Positions 12,943 through 22,311 are shown, numbered from the stretch's first letter. The stretch: 46,359 nt of DNA from Vibrio sp. S9_S30 (GCF_014694455.1 NZ_JAAUWT010000025.1:1-46359); one strand, 5' to 3'. Translations and numbers: made by a program. The notes: generated from the letters alone by a model not told the origin.

Positions 12943-14809
12943 GTGGTGTGATAAACATTTTCGCTTACCTGCTGGTTCATCTCAAACTGCAGGGCAATGG
13001 ACAACAATGCCATTGCAAATTGTTCCGTTAAACATGATGTGTAATCGCAATATTCGTGCGGTTACATTTCAAAAGTCTGCGCGTATTGGTTATTCAAAAA
13101 TGCTGGTAGGCGCTGTTAGTTGCTTACAAGCTCAGTACGGTACAAGTATCGTTATTTATCAGCCAACGGAAGATGATGCGAAAGATTTTACTGTAGATGA
13201 GATTGACGCTGCTTGGGAAGAAATGCCCATTATGCGAAAGATCTTTCCGTACTTGTTCGCTAATAATGAAAAAAATACCACAAAGAAGAAAGTTGGTGCT
13301 GGTTGGATTCTCGATATAAAAGGAGCTCACACCCCTAAGAATATGCGCCGTCTAACTAAAGGTGCTTTGTTTGGTGATGAAGTGGATGGTTGGATTTGGC
13401 AATTTGCCAAAGAAGGCTCTCCTATAAAACCAGCAAGAAAGCGTCTCGATGGTGCGGCATTCCCGATGGAACGATGGGGAACTACTCCAACAATTTCTGG
13501 CGAATCACACATTGAAATTTTGATGTCGGAAATGGATTTGACGTTCCGCTTCTATTTGCCTTGTCCTTATTGTTCTCACGAACAGGTTTTGGTTTGGGGT
13601 GATAAGGACAGTAAGTACGGATTTAAGTGGGATAGCAGCAAAAGCAGTATTACTGCTAAATCTAGAACAGCACATTATTGCTGTATCAAGTGTGAAGAAA
13701 AAATTCATTACAACCAACTTGCTGCAATGGAAAAGGCAGGTCGGTGGATAGCTGAAGACGGAACTTGGACAAGAGATGGTGAGAACTTTTTCTCAGAATC
13801 GAACATGCCTGAACCCACACCACAAAGAGCTGGTATTCATTGTTGGGCAGGTTATAGCACCAATTTGTCATTCGGTTGGATAGGGTTAGTTGAAGAGTTT
13901 CTCAGTTGTGGCAATGACCCTGCCAAACTTCAGCCATTTGTTAACCTTGTGCTTGGCGAACTATGGGAAGGCGATAACCGCGACAAATTAGATTGGGAAA
14001 CGCTCCAAACACGCCGCGAAATATGGTGGAAAGGAAACAGACAAGATAACCCTGTGCCGGATCGAGCAAGCGTTCTTACTGGTGGTATAGATACCCAAGA
14101 CGACCGTGTTGAAATATTCGTGTGGGCGTGGGGTAAAGGTGAAGAGTGCTGGCTTATTGATCATATCGTTTTGCTCGGTGATTTATCGAGCGATGAACTT
14201 AAAAAGACAGCAGGCGAAAAGCTTTACAACCAATACAAAAAAGCAAATGGCGAAATTATGGATGTCCGTTTGTGGTGTTGGGATGCGATGGGACATAAGA
14301 CGGACGATGTTTATGAAATGAGCCGTCGTCATGGCTCGCTTTGGGTTATTCCTATCCAAGGTGAAAACCAATATGGCAAAGCCATTGCAAACTTCCCTCG
14401 CAAGAAAAACAGTAAGAAAGTCTACTTAACACGATTAGGTACGGATGGAATAAAAGCTCGTCTGTATGGTCGTCTTGGTTTGCATCCATCACCCCAAGGT
14501 GAAGCGGTACCAGGATGTATTCACTTTCCGGTTGATGATGCAATTTGTGGCGACGAGTTCTTTAAACAGCTCTGTAGCGCATCAAAGAAACTGGAAATTA
14601 AAAAGAATGGCCAGAGAGCTTGGCGTTGGGTTAAGCAGTATCACCCATTTGATGAAGCATTGGATGGGTGGAACTATGCTCATGCCGCTTTGAATATTCT
14701 TGTGCAAAGGTTTGGTTTCGTCTTAACAGAGCCGGATCCACTTCCTCAGAGTTCATCACCAAAAACAAGCAGTATTCGCGCCGCAGCAGAGCGGTTAAAA
14801 GGAGGCTAA
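12830..14809 (+). CDS. Terminase large subunit, lambda GpA family
   Basis: A 659-aa protein from the ATG at 12830, which has GGAGG (12819-12823) six bases upstream; an ATG at 12911 would remove 27 residues and the overlap with the small subunit. The ATPase motif KSARIGYSK (82-90) parallels KSARVGYS in lambda GpA, and ALFGDEVDGW is a Walker B-like segment. Two CxxC pairs (CPYC, CIKC) lie mid-protein. The C-terminal half carries nuclease-like acidic motifs (GGIDTQDDRVEIF, CWDAMGH). It packages and cuts DNA at the procapsid portal. Confidence 0.93.
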   Translation: MNVQTSPSISLITQMAIRKMVQRGLSVMKKVLPISGSEWCDKHFRLPAGSSQTAGQWTTMPLQIVPLNMMCNRNIRAVTFQKSARIGYSKMLVGAVSCLQAQYGTSIVIYQPTEDDAKDFTVDEIDAAWEEMPIMRKIFPYLFANNEKNTTKKKVGAGWILDIKGAHTPKNMRRLTKGALFGDEVDGWIWQFAKEGSPIKPARKRLDGAAFPMERWGTTPTISGESHIEILMSEMDLTFRFYLPCPYCSHEQVLVWGDKDSKYGFKWDSSKSSITAKSRTAHYCCIKCEEKIHYNQLAAMEKAGRWIAEDGTWTRDGENFFSESNMPEPTPQRAGIHCWAGYSTNLSFGWIGLVEEFLSCGNDPAKLQPFVNLVLGELWEGDNRDKLDWETLQTRREIWWKGNRQDNPVPDRASVLTGGIDTQDDRVEIFVWAWGKGEECWLIDHIVLLGDLSSDELKKTAGEKLYNQYKKANGEIMDVRLWCWDAMGHKTDDVYEMSRRHGSLWVIPIQGENQYGKAIANFPRKKNSKKVYLTRLGTDGIKARLYGRLGLHPSPQGEAVPGCIHFPVDDAICGDEFFKQLCSASKKLEIKKNGQRAWRWVKQYHPFDEALDGWNYAHAALNILVQRFGFVLTEPDPLPQSSSPKTSSIRAAAERLKGG

Positions 14810-15019
14810 GTGTCTTTACAAGATAAATTGAGACAGGCTGAGGATGCTTATCACAAGCTCCAAACTGGCACCATGGCAGTGTCCATTATGAAAGATGGTC
14901 GACGTGTTGATTTTAATCGCGCCAATATCCATCAACTCAAGAATTACATTGATGAATTAAAAGCGCAGCTTGGTATGACTAATGTGCGTCGTCGACCACC
15001 TGCAGGAGTGATTTGCTAA
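14810..15019 (+). CDS. Head-tail joining protein, gpW-like
   Basis: A 69-aa protein from a GTG start at 14810 with AAAGGAGG upstream. The length and the pattern LRQAEDAYHKLQTG followed by DGRRVDFNRANIHQLKNYIDELKAQLG match lambda gpW, a connector protein added after packaging. Its TAA overlaps the portal ATG. Confidence 0.85.
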   Translation: MSLQDKLRQAEDAYHKLQTGTMAVSIMKDGRRVDFNRANIHQLKNYIDELKAQLGMTNVRRRPPAGVIC

Positions 15020-16605
15020 TGACTAACCAAATTCTTGCAGCCGATGGCGTAACACCATTACGTAACACCATTCCTCAACGTCAAAATGCGGTATTTCGTG
15101 GCGCAGGCGCAGGCTTTGGTGGTCAGCTGCGAGATTGGAATCCGCAATTGCAAAGCGTGGACGATGCACTGTTACCAGTGCTGACCCAAGCGCAGGCAAG
15201 AGCAGATGATGTTATTCGCAATAATGGTATTGCCGCTAACGGCATTCAGCTCCACCAAGATCACATCATTGGCTCAGAATATCGTCTGAGTTATAAGCCC
15301 AATTGGCATTTGCTTGGCATTAAACCTGATTTGGGCTTTGTAAAAGATGTTGAAGCAGTTTTCCGAGATATTGCCGAAGATCCTAACTGTTATATCGATG
15401 CAGAACGGAAACGCACATTCACAATGATGATGCGAGAGTCCGTTGCTACGCATGCTTATTCCGGTGATGTGATGGCAAAGCCGGAAATGATTCAAGATCC
15501 GCACTCACCATTTTCGACTTGTATTCGCATGGTCGCGCCAAAGAAAGTAACCAACCCCTCTCGGATGATGGACACCAACCAGTTTAGAGCTGGCGTGGAG
15601 TTGAATCACTTAGGGCAGGCGGTTGCGTATCACGTAGAACAAGGTGGTAACCGCTTTGGTATTGGGCGTGAGTGGCGACGAGTTCCTAAGCGACTGCGTA
15701 ATGGTCGCATTGGTTTTATTCACGTGTTTGAACCGATTGAATCAGGTCAGACGCGAGGTGTTAATAAGTTTTTGAGTAGCTTAGAGCAAATCAAAATGCT
15801 CGATACTCTACAAAACACCACATTACAAAAAGCTATCGTGAATGCGATGTACGCTGCGAGCATTGAATCAGAGTTAGGCTCAGAAGACGCGATGCAGTTT
15901 TTACTTGGTTCAGGGCAAGGCGGAAATAATGGTAACCCATTAGATACGCTGTTAACTGGCTATGGTGATTACTACGCAGTGAACAATGTTAAGTTAGGCG
16001 GCGTTAAGCTTCCTCACTTATTCCCAGGTGACAAAATCAATATTCATTCTGCAGGTAGTGCAGACAATGGATTTGCTGATCTAGAGAAGTCAATCATTCG
16101 CTATATAGCGGCAGGCTTAGGGTTAGATTACTCGCAGCTATCTCGCAATTATAGCCAGATGAGCTACTCGACTATTCGAGCTGCAATGAATGACTCTTGG
16201 CGTTACTTCATGGGCCGTCGCAAGATCATCGCTAACCGATTTGCCAGTTTAATCTTTGAATTGCTATTTGAAGAGATGGTGATTCGCAAGTACATCACTT
16301 TACCGTCAAAAGCTCGTTACTCTTTCCAACAACGTCGTCATGCATGGACCCGTTGTGATTGGATTGGTGCTGGCCGTATGGCTATCGACGGACTGAAAGA
16401 AGTGAAAGAGGCAGTTCTACTGATTGAGTCAGGGTTATCGACTTATGAAGAAGAAGCTGCGAAGCTCGGTAAAGATTATCAAGAGCTGTTTGCTCAGCAA
16501 GTTAGAGAGTCAGATGAGCGGAAAGCAAAAGGCTTACCGCCACCAAGTTATATGAAGCTTGACGGCTTTGCTCCAGAGCAACCAGAGGGACAAGTTAATG
16601 GTTAG
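15019..16605 (+). CDS. Portal protein, lambda gpB-like
   Basis: A 528-aa protein from the ATG at 15019, which overlaps the gpW stop; an in-frame TTG two codons upstream is possible. The length is close to the 533 aa of lambda gpB. The segment YRLSYKPNWHLLGIK and the later GLDYSQLSRNYSQMSYSTIRAAM and SKARYSFQQRRHAWTRCDWIGAGRMAIDGLKE patterns (given here in part) are typical of this portal family. It forms the dodecameric DNA channel and terminase dock. Confidence 0.93.
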   Translation: MTNQILAADGVTPLRNTIPQRQNAVFRGAGAGFGGQLRDWNPQLQSVDDALLPVLTQAQARADDVIRNNGIAANGIQLHQDHIIGSEYRLSYKPNWHLLGIKPDLGFVKDVEAVFRDIAEDPNCYIDAERKRTFTMMMRESVATHAYSGDVMAKPEMIQDPHSPFSTCIRMVAPKKVTNPSRMMDTNQFRAGVELNHLGQAVAYHVEQGGNRFGIGREWRRVPKRLRNGRIGFIHVFEPIESGQTRGVNKFLSSLEQIKMLDTLQNTTLQKAIVNAMYAASIESELGSEDAMQFLLGSGQGGNNGNPLDTLLTGYGDYYAVNNVKLGGVKLPHLFPGDKINIHSAGSADNGFADLEKSIIRYIAAGLGLDYSQLSRNYSQMSYSTIRAAMNDSWRYFMGRRKIIANRFASLIFELLFEEMVIRKYITLPSKARYSFQQRRHAWTRCDWIGAGRMAIDGLKEVKEAVLLIESGLSTYEEEAAKLGKDYQELFAQQVRESDERKAKGLPPPSYMKLDGFAPEQPEGQVNG

Positions 16606-17926
16606 AAATTTAGCTCACATTGCCAATTTGGCATTTAATCGACCAGTTGCACTCGAACCCGGCTATGCCCGGGTTTTTTATTCTGTGCTTGCCAGTGAAA
16701 TGGGGATTGGTCGTTTAATTGATGGTTCCACAGGCGAAGTATTAGATGCTCAGCGTATGGAGCAAGAAGCGGCTTCTTACCGTTCTAATACACAGGCAAA
16801 AGTGGATGAAGACCGAGGTCGTTACTACCAACTGGTCGATGGTGTAGCCATTGTGCCAGTGAGTGGCACGCTAGCGCATAAATACGGTTCAATCCGACCT
16901 TACAGTGGCATGACAGGTTATGACGGCATCATTGCTCGAATTAGCTTTGCCATGAAAGACCCTGCAGTTCGTGGCGTGATGATTGATTTCGATACTCCAG
17001 GTGGACAGGTCGCAGGTTGTTTTGATGCAACAGATATTATCGCAAGGTTCCGCAATGAAAAGCCGATCTGGTCATTAGGTTATGACATGCACTGTAGTGC
17101 TGGTCAGGCTCTTTCCTCAGCTTGCTCTCGTCGCTTGATTACTCAAACAGGAGTAGCCGGTTCTGTCGGTGTGGTGATGATGCACGCGAATATGGAAGAA
17201 CTAATGAAAAATCGAGGTGCTGAAATCACTTTGATTCATTCGGGTGCACATAAGGTCGATGGTAATCCATACGAGAAGCTGCCCGATGATGTGCGAGCCA
17301 ATTTGCAATCTGAATTGGATAATACTCGCCAGTTGTTTGCACAGAAAGTTGCCACAAATATCGGCATGGATGTGCAAAAGGTACTGGATACAGAAGCAGC
17401 AACATATACAGGCCAAGAAGCTGTAGATATTGGCTTTGCCGATGAATTGGTTAATGGCTCAGATGCCGTTGGCTTAATGATAGAGCACCTCAATGCTCAA
17501 GGTTCAACAATTGTCGATATGGGAGCAACCATGACAACAGAAACTAAAAAACCGGAAGCTTCTGCTGCTCCTAATGCAGCAGAAGCCGCCGACCAAAACA
17601 CTGACACTTCAATGGATGCGACCACGGTCGCAAACAATGAACGCACACGTGTTATGGGGATCCTTAGCTGTGAAGAAGCTAAAGGTCGTGAAGATATGGC
17701 AAGCAAGTTGGCAAACATGCCAAACATGAGTGTTACCGATGCTCAAGAGCTACTTGCTGCCGCACCGAAAGCACAATCAAACGATTCAGCCGCCGAAGCA
17801 CTAGCAGCATTGAGCGCAGAACATGGTGAATCACTTGATACCAGTGCTTCTTCTGATCAATCAACTGATAGCGATGAAGCACAATGTGCTTCCTTATTGG
17901 CTGCTGTCGGTAAAAAACGCGGTTAA
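16598..17926 (+). CDS. Capsid maturation protease (S49), gpC-like, with C-terminal scaffold
   Basis: A 442-aa protein from the ATG at 16598 with GAGGGACA upstream, overlapping the portal stop. The S49/SppA-like domain covers about 80-300: VSGTLAHKYG, DFDTPGGQVAG, then the nucleophile Ser167 in HCSAGQALSSA and VAGSVGVVMMH. The C-terminal third (about 311-442) is acidic, Ala-rich and low in complexity, as expected of a scaffold. In lambda, gpC and its in-frame scaffold Nu3 are organised the same way. Confidence 0.92.
   Translation: MVRNLAHIANLAFNRPVALEPGYARVFYSVLASEMGIGRLIDGSTGEVLDAQRMEQEAASYRSNTQAKVDEDRGRYYQLVDGVAIVPVSGTLAHKYGSIRPYSGMTGYDGIIARISFAMKDPAVRGVMIDFDTPGGQVAGCFDATDIIARFRNEKPIWSLGYDMHCSAGQALSSACSRRLITQTGVAGSVGVVMMHANMEELMKNRGAEITLIHSGAHKVDGNPYEKLPDDVRANLQSELDNTRQLFAQKVATNIGMDVQKVLDTEAATYTGQEAVDIGFADELVNGSDAVGLMIEHLNAQGSTIVDMGATMTTETKKPEASAAPNAAEAADQNTDTSMDATTVANNERTRVMGILSCEEAKGREDMASKLANMPNMSVTDAQELLAAAPKAQSNDSAAEALAALSAEHGESLDTSASSDQSTDSDEAQCASLLAAVGKKRG
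17531..17926 (+). CDS. Internal in-frame scaffold, Nu3-like
   Basis: An internal ATG at 17531, in frame with the protease gene, has GGGAG (17521-17525) five bases upstream. It would give a separate 131-aa acidic protein (TTETKKPEAS start). In lambda the scaffold Nu3 is made from such an internal start. Independent translation is inferred, not shown. Confidence 0.6.
   Translation: MTTETKKPEASAAPNAAEAADQNTDTSMDATTVANNERTRVMGILSCEEAKGREDMASKLANMPNMSVTDAQELLAAAPKAQSNDSAAEALAALSAEHGESLDTSASSDQSTDSDEAQCASLLAAVGKKRG
17617..17632. other. Perfect centromere-like inverted repeat (candidate ParB site 3)
   Basis: TGCGACC-AC-GGTCGCA, a perfect 7+2+7 inverted repeat inside the scaffold region. The GACC-NN-GGTC core is as I remember it in the sopC repeats of plasmid F. 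Confidence 0.6.
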
Positions 17927-17935
17927 GGAGCCAAA

Positions 17936-18268
17936 ATGGAAAAGCAAACTTACACCCCTGATAACTCAGTTATCAAGCAAGGCGACTTTGTTCAGCGCAC
18001 GATTAAAGCTGCTCAAGTTTTCCCACGTATGACGCCACTTATGGAAGATGCCACTAACAAAGAAAAGTTAGTTAAGTGGGATGGTACAGCAGGCAAAGCG
18101 GTTGTTCTTAGTGCTTGTGAAGCAGCAAATGCGGCACAGGATGAGCTTAAAGCCGTCATTGTTTCAGGTATCTATCGCATTAGTGAGCTGAACTGGCCGG
18201 ATGGCTTGAGTGATGCAGAGAAACGCGCAGCCTTTCAAGGCACCGCAATCAGTGTAGACGACGAGTAA
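17936..18268 (+). CDS. Head decoration protein, gpD-like
   Basis: A 110-aa protein behind AAGGAG, the same size as lambda gpD. The N-terminal TYTPDNSVIKQGDF is flexible, and the core has AVVLSACEAANAAQDELKAV and GIYRISELNWP. It stabilises the expanded capsid. A terminator overlaps its last codons. Confidence 0.88.
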   Translation: MEKQTYTPDNSVIKQGDFVQRTIKAAQVFPRMTPLMEDATNKEKLVKWDGTAGKAVVLSACEAANAAQDELKAVIVSGIYRISELNWPDGLSDAEKRAAFQGTAISVDDE

Positions 18269-18284
18269 TCTCGTCGTTTTTTTT
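18257..18284 (+). terminator. Intrinsic terminator between decoration and capsid genes
   Basis: CGACGAG (18259-18265), loop TAAT, CTCGTCG (18270-18276) and eight T. The stem contains the stop codon of the decoration gene. Confidence 0.85.
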
Positions 18285-18306
18285 GGCTTAAACAAAGAGA
18301 TTACTC

Positions 18307-19341
18307 ATGGATTTATTTACTACCCGTGCGCTTCTGATGGCAATTCAAGAAGCAGGGATTAAGCGTGATAACTTTTTCATGCGCATGTTCTTCCGCGAAG
18401 TTCATACGTTCGATACTGAAAAAGTAGATTTAGACCGTATCCCAAACAAACCGAAGATTGCACCATTCTGTTCTCCGCTAATTGGTGGAGTTGTTGATAA
18501 AAACCAAGGTTACACAACAGAAACCTTCATGCCGTCTTATGTGAAATCTAAGCACGCCGTGACAGGTAAGCAGACAATCAAACGTCTTCCAGGTGAATCT
18601 ATTGCTGGCACTAAATCAGCGAAAGAACGCCAGAGTGCGATTGTTATGCAGAACCTCGAGCAAGAAGAGCAAGCGGTTCAAATGAAAGAAGAGTGGATGG
18701 CTGCTCAGATGGTCCTCACTGGTAAGTATATGGTCGACGGTCCTAACATCGAAGAGCCATATGAAATCAGTGCTGGTCGTCGTGCTGAAAACAACATCAC
18801 TCTGGTTGGCTCTGAAACGTGGGATCAGCTTCCGGTTGAAACTCACGATATCATTGAAGACCTTGAAGAATACGGTGAGCTTGCTGATGGTCAGATTGAT
18901 ATCATTATCGCTGACAAAAAAGCGTGGAGCTTGCTGCGTAAGTTCAAGTCATTCAAAGATGCTTTAGAAACTCGTCGTGGTTCAAAATCAGAATTTGAAA
19001 CCGCACTTAAAGACCTAGGTAAAGCCGTGAGCTTGAAAGGTACTTTGGGTGATGTGGAAGTTTGGGTTCTTGATTCAGAGTACACCGAGCGCGATGGCAG
19101 CACTCAAAAGTACATGCCAGAAAACACAATCATCTTGGGCCACACAGCATCACGTGGTTTGCGTCTATATGGTCAAATTCAAGACCTTCACGCTCAGAAC
19201 GAAGGCTTAGATGAAGCTGATCGTTACGTGCGTGATTGGATTGAGGGCAATGACCCTGCAGTTCGCTACACCAAAACAGAGTCAGCACCAGCACCTTACC
19301 TTGTTGATGTGAACAACTTTGTAGTGGTTAAGGTGAAGTAA
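18307..19341 (+). CDS. Major capsid protein, gpE family
   Basis: A 344-aa protein, against 341 aa in lambda gpE. The start DLFTTRALLMAIQEAG, the segment FFREVHTFDTEKVDLDRIP and the C-terminal DPAVRYTKTESAPAPYL are characteristic of this HK97-fold capsid family. It builds the icosahedral head with the decoration protein and scaffold encoded just upstream. Confidence 0.95.
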   Translation: MDLFTTRALLMAIQEAGIKRDNFFMRMFFREVHTFDTEKVDLDRIPNKPKIAPFCSPLIGGVVDKNQGYTTETFMPSYVKSKHAVTGKQTIKRLPGESIAGTKSAKERQSAIVMQNLEQEEQAVQMKEEWMAAQMVLTGKYMVDGPNIEEPYEISAGRRAENNITLVGSETWDQLPVETHDIIEDLEEYGELADGQIDIIIADKKAWSLLRKFKSFKDALETRRGSKSEFETALKDLGKAVSLKGTLGDVEVWVLDSEYTERDGSTQKYMPENTIILGHTASRGLRLYGQIQDLHAQNEGLDEADRYVRDWIEGNDPAVRYTKTESAPAPYLVDVNNFVVVKVK

Positions 19342-19399
19342 CCATTAATAGGGGAGCGTATAGCTTCCCTTTTCTTTGACTAACTCGCAGGAAATAGCA

Positions 19400-19849
19400 A
19401 TGGCGAAAACTAAGCAGCCCTACCAAGAGCAGATTGATAATCTCTGTAAAGATCTAGGCATTACTGAAACTCAGTACAACGACAAAACTACCATTCCAGA
19501 GCTTGAAGCGATCATCGACAAGTTGGAAGCTCAACTTCCCGATGAAGAAGACCAAGAGCCTGAAACAGACCCAGAGCAATCCGAAGCTTCACAAGACGCA
19601 CCATTAAACAATGATGAAGTCGAGATCACGCTGACTGACGAAGCCGCTTGCGATATTGCTACCACGGTTGAAGCTAACAGTGATTATGAAGGTCAGTTTA
19701 TGATTGAAGTTCGTGCCGTATCGACATTTCGTTGCCGTGTTGGTGATGAACGAATCACGGTGATTGCTGGCAACCGTAAGTTCTTGCCTGAAGATGTGGC
19801 GATGGACGCATTACAAAACGGTGTCGCCGTCACTGGTGCGGTTGAATAA
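19400..19849 (+). CDS. Head protein, FI-like
   Basis: A 149-aa protein from the ATG at 19400 (CAGGAAA upstream). It has an N-terminal helical, acidic domain (YQEQIDNLCKDLGI, then many Glu/Asp) and a C-terminal small beta domain (FRCRVGDERITVIAGNRKFLPEDV). This two-part plan, and the place after the capsid gene, match lambda FI, a DNA packaging accessory. The sequence similarity is loose. Confidence 0.6.
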   Translation: MAKTKQPYQEQIDNLCKDLGITETQYNDKTTIPELEAIIDKLEAQLPDEEDQEPETDPEQSEASQDAPLNNDEVEITLTDEAACDIATTVEANSDYEGQFMIEVRAVSTFRCRVGDERITVIAGNRKFLPEDVAMDALQNGVAVTGAVE

Positions 19850-19870
19850 CAAAATCAAAAGTGAATATGA

Positions 19871-19899
19871 AAAGCGGAGCTAAACGGCTCCGTTTTTTT
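19871..19899 (+). terminator. Intrinsic terminator
   Basis: CGGAGC (19875-19880), a 6-base loop, GCTCCG (19887-19892) and seven T, between the FI-like and FII-like genes. Confidence 0.85.
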
Positions 19900-19911
19900 A
19901 TTGGAGTAACC

Positions 19912-20280
19912 ATGGAATTTGATTCGCTATTTAATGAAGTAATGGAAATGGCAGATCAAGCCATTGAGGATGCTATGGCATCTAAATTTCGTCTCTTATT
20001 AAGGGATGGTTCAAATTTAGATATCAAAGCGATCTTTGACTCAAAATTAATGCCACAGGAAAACAATGAAAGCCACGCTTCGGTTATCGCAGAGCATGGA
20101 GCTCTTACTATTCTCAATCGTCGAATAGCAAAGAAGCTGGTCAGTGGTGCTTCAGTTGATACGCCATTGGGAACTCGACATGTAGCGGATGTTTTATACC
20201 CAGATGAAACAACATCACTACTCATTCTTAGTATGAAGCCCAACGGAAAGAGTGTGAGCCCGAGTGATAACTTCCTCTAA
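19912..20280 (+). CDS. Head-tail attachment protein, FII-like
   Basis: A 122-aa protein from the ATG at 19912 behind TTGGAG. The start EFDSLFNEVMEMADQAIEDAM parallels lambda FII (DNLFDAAIARADETI, from memory), and a small beta domain follows. It would cap the connector for tail joining. Confidence 0.75.
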   Translation: MEFDSLFNEVMEMADQAIEDAMASKFRLLLRDGSNLDIKAIFDSKLMPQENNESHASVIAEHGALTILNRRIAKKLVSGASVDTPLGTRHVADVLYPDETTSLLILSMKPNGKSVSPSDNFL

Positions 20281-20929
20281 CTTTACCCAGTCAGGAGCTC
20301 ACCAAAGGCGAACTAATTCCGGCACACTTAGCTTTGATCTCTCAAACGAAGCTGCATTAATTGCAGATGAGTTTGCTGGGATGGAAAAGCAGGTTGCTAA
20401 GGCGATAGAGCGAGCGCTCAAGAAAACAGGCAGATGGTTACGAACGTACACTCTGCGCCACTTGAGCAAAGAGCTTGGCATCAAACAAGCTGCTTTAAAG
20501 AATCGCTTTATCCTGGCTTATGACAAAGACAAGAAGACGGTCAACTTATGGGTTGGTCTGTTAGCTATTTCGGCAGAAAACCTTGGTAGTGTCCGGCAAA
20601 ATGCTGCAGGCACTAAAGCAGGCTCCCATCAATTTGATGGTGCGTTTTACACCAAAATTTATGGTGATGATGAACGAGTTTATATCCGAGCCAGCCGAAA
20701 CCGAGTGATGCAGCATGATGTGGTTCGTCAGAATCGCAAGCCCGCACCTTACAGACCTATCCGTGACCCAGACTTAATTGGTCGCTTCCCTGTTCAAGCT
20801 GTTGGCATCTCTATCGAAGATGAAGCGAGTCAGATATTGCTTCGCTTAGAGCAGCAGGTAAACAAGCGATTCGGTGAAATACTGAAACAAGAGCTCAACT
20901 ATGCGATCAACATTGAACAAACCAAGTGA
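20264..20929 (+). CDS. Minor tail protein, Z/tail-completion type
   Basis: A 221-aa protein from a GTG start at 20264, overlapping the FII-like gene by 17 bases. The repeated basic helical pattern (AIERALKKTGRWLRTYTLRHLSKELGI), followed by PYRPIRDPDLIGRFPVQAVG and a C-terminal helix, matches the minor-tail-Z family, which finishes the tail for head joining. Confidence 0.7.
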   Translation: MITSSNFTQSGAHQRRTNSGTLSFDLSNEAALIADEFAGMEKQVAKAIERALKKTGRWLRTYTLRHLSKELGIKQAALKNRFILAYDKDKKTVNLWVGLLAISAENLGSVRQNAAGTKAGSHQFDGAFYTKIYGDDERVYIRASRNRVMQHDVVRQNRKPAPYRPIRDPDLIGRFPVQAVGISIEDEASQILLRLEQQVNKRFGEILKQELNYAINIEQTK

Positions 20930-21467
20930 CTATTACATTGAAGTCGTTGAAGTGCTGAAACAGCGCGTCAAAGGCGTTCCTGTTCATGAATATGCGCTTT
21001 ACGGTGAGTACCAGGTTCAAGGGCTTGAATGCCATGTCGCCATCGATGAATACGGTGAATTATCGAAAGCCAACGATGGCAGAATAAAACAGCCGGTTCG
21101 TGTGAAAGTGTATTGCCTAGTGAGCAGAGCTTACAGCGATACAGAAAATCGAAATGCTGAACTGATTGCTCAAGATTTAGCGAGTGCGGTTGGTCGCATT
21201 GCGTTTAACAACAACTTTGGTCTTGGTAAGACGGTCAGTTTTCCAGAGAAGATTGTCAGCCAGCAAGGTCTGTTCAAATCTGGTACCGACGGCTATGAGT
21301 GTTGGGAAACCGAATGGTGGCAAAATATTTACTTAGGTGAGTTACCAGAAGAAGACCAGAAATTATTGGGGATCTTCTTAGCCATTAACCCTAAGCACCC
21401 CGAAAAGCCGGATGAATATAAGGAACTTGAGAATGCGAGACTTAGTCCAGCAGATAGTTCAGGCTGA
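20901..21467 (+). CDS. Tail-region protein, probably tail terminator/completion
   Basis: A 188-aa protein overlapping the previous gene by 29 bases. It is a small alpha/beta protein with YIEVVEVLKQRV at the start and GYECWETEWWQNIYLGE near the end. By position, between the Z-like protein and the baseplate spike, it corresponds to P2 R/S or Mu gp37-type tail completion proteins. I cannot decide which. Confidence 0.55.
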   Translation: MRSTLNKPSDYYIEVVEVLKQRVKGVPVHEYALYGEYQVQGLECHVAIDEYGELSKANDGRIKQPVRVKVYCLVSRAYSDTENRNAELIAQDLASAVGRIAFNNNFGLGKTVSFPEKIVSQQGLFKSGTDGYECWETEWWQNIYLGELPEEDQKLLGIFLAINPKHPEKPDEYKELENARLSPADSSG

Positions 21468-22110
21468 GTTAGAAGAGTATTCACAGCAGTTCTCTCAGCA
21501 AGAAAAAGAAATCACAGAATTGAAACGCCGCCTGAACAACATGATCAGAGTCGGTAAAGTCTCTGCTTGGAGTGATGACCATAAGCGAATTAAAGTAAAG
21601 TTTGGTGACAACGAAACACCATGGATTAAATGGTTTTCAGCGTGTGCTGGCGATGTGGCTGAATATCGTCTTCCTAGCATTGGAGAGCAAGCAGTATTGC
21701 TCAATGTTGGCGGTGGGGACAATTCCTCGACTAGCATTGCTTTGATTGGTGTTCCAAGTGATCAGTTCCCTCTGCCTACCGATAACCCTGATGAGATTCT
21801 TCGTGTTTACCCAGATGGAACCCGGGTTTGTTATGACAAGAAAAAGCATAAGCTGGATGTTAGTGTCGCAGGTAAAGCCAATATTCAGGTTGATAAAGAC
21901 GCAAAGGTCAATGTTGGTGGTGCTGCTACGGTGAATGTCGGTGGTAAAACTTCAGTGACCTCAGGTGGCAATGCGACCGTGGACGCACCAAAGATTTTAT
22001 TAAATGACAAAGATGGTGGCGCTTATGATGTTGTTACGACCAAGCACCCATGTCAAGTAACAGGATTAAATCATATGTGTGGCTCAGCAAGTGTAAAAGC
22101 AGGTGGTTAA
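21433..22110 (+). CDS. Baseplate assembly/spike protein, gpV-like
   Basis: A 225-aa protein from the ATG at 21433 with AAGGAA upstream; a longer reading from 21412 is possible. It has an OB-fold start (GKVSAWSDDHKRIKVKFG), then GEQAVLLNVGGGD, then a repetitive beta-helix segment rich in VNVGG-type repeats (about 165-200) that forms the trimeric membrane-piercing spike in P2 gpV. Confidence 0.88.
   Translation: MRDLVQQIVQAELEEYSQQFSQQEKEITELKRRLNNMIRVGKVSAWSDDHKRIKVKFGDNETPWIKWFSACAGDVAEYRLPSIGEQAVLLNVGGGDNSSTSIALIGVPSDQFPLPTDNPDEILRVYPDGTRVCYDKKKHKLDVSVAGKANIQVDKDAKVNVGGAATVNVGGKTSVTSGGNATVDAPKILLNDKDGGAYDVVTTKHPCQVTGLNHMCGSASVKAGG
21972..21987. other. Centromere-like inverted repeat (candidate ParB site 4)
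   Basis: TGCGACC-GT-GGACGCA, 13 of 14 arm matches to the perfect site at 17617. It lies inside the gpV-like gene. Confidence 0.5.
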
Positions 22111-22311
22111 ATGGCACTAAATGACGAAATTCTAGCCAAAACAATAGAGGAAGAATTGGAGGCTGCTGGTTTCAAGCCTTTGTTGGCTGATTCTACGGCC
22201 GGTCACAAATACTATCTCGCTATCGCAAAGGCTTTGAATAAACATCAGAAGGAATTCGCAGAAGTTCAAGTAACAGGCGGTTCGTCTGCAGGAACATATA
22301 AGGTGACGTAA
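22111..22311 (+). CDS. Small tail-region protein
   Basis: A 66-aa protein directly after gpV, its stop sharing a base with the next start. It has a helical N-terminus (DEILAKTIEEELEAAG) and ends in GGSSAGTYKVT. It lies in the place of small P2/Mu baseplate accessories. Function is not recognised. Confidence 0.6.
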   Translation: MALNDEILAKTIEEELEAAGFKPLLADSTAGHKYYLAIAKALNKHQKEFAEVQVTGGSSAGTYKVT

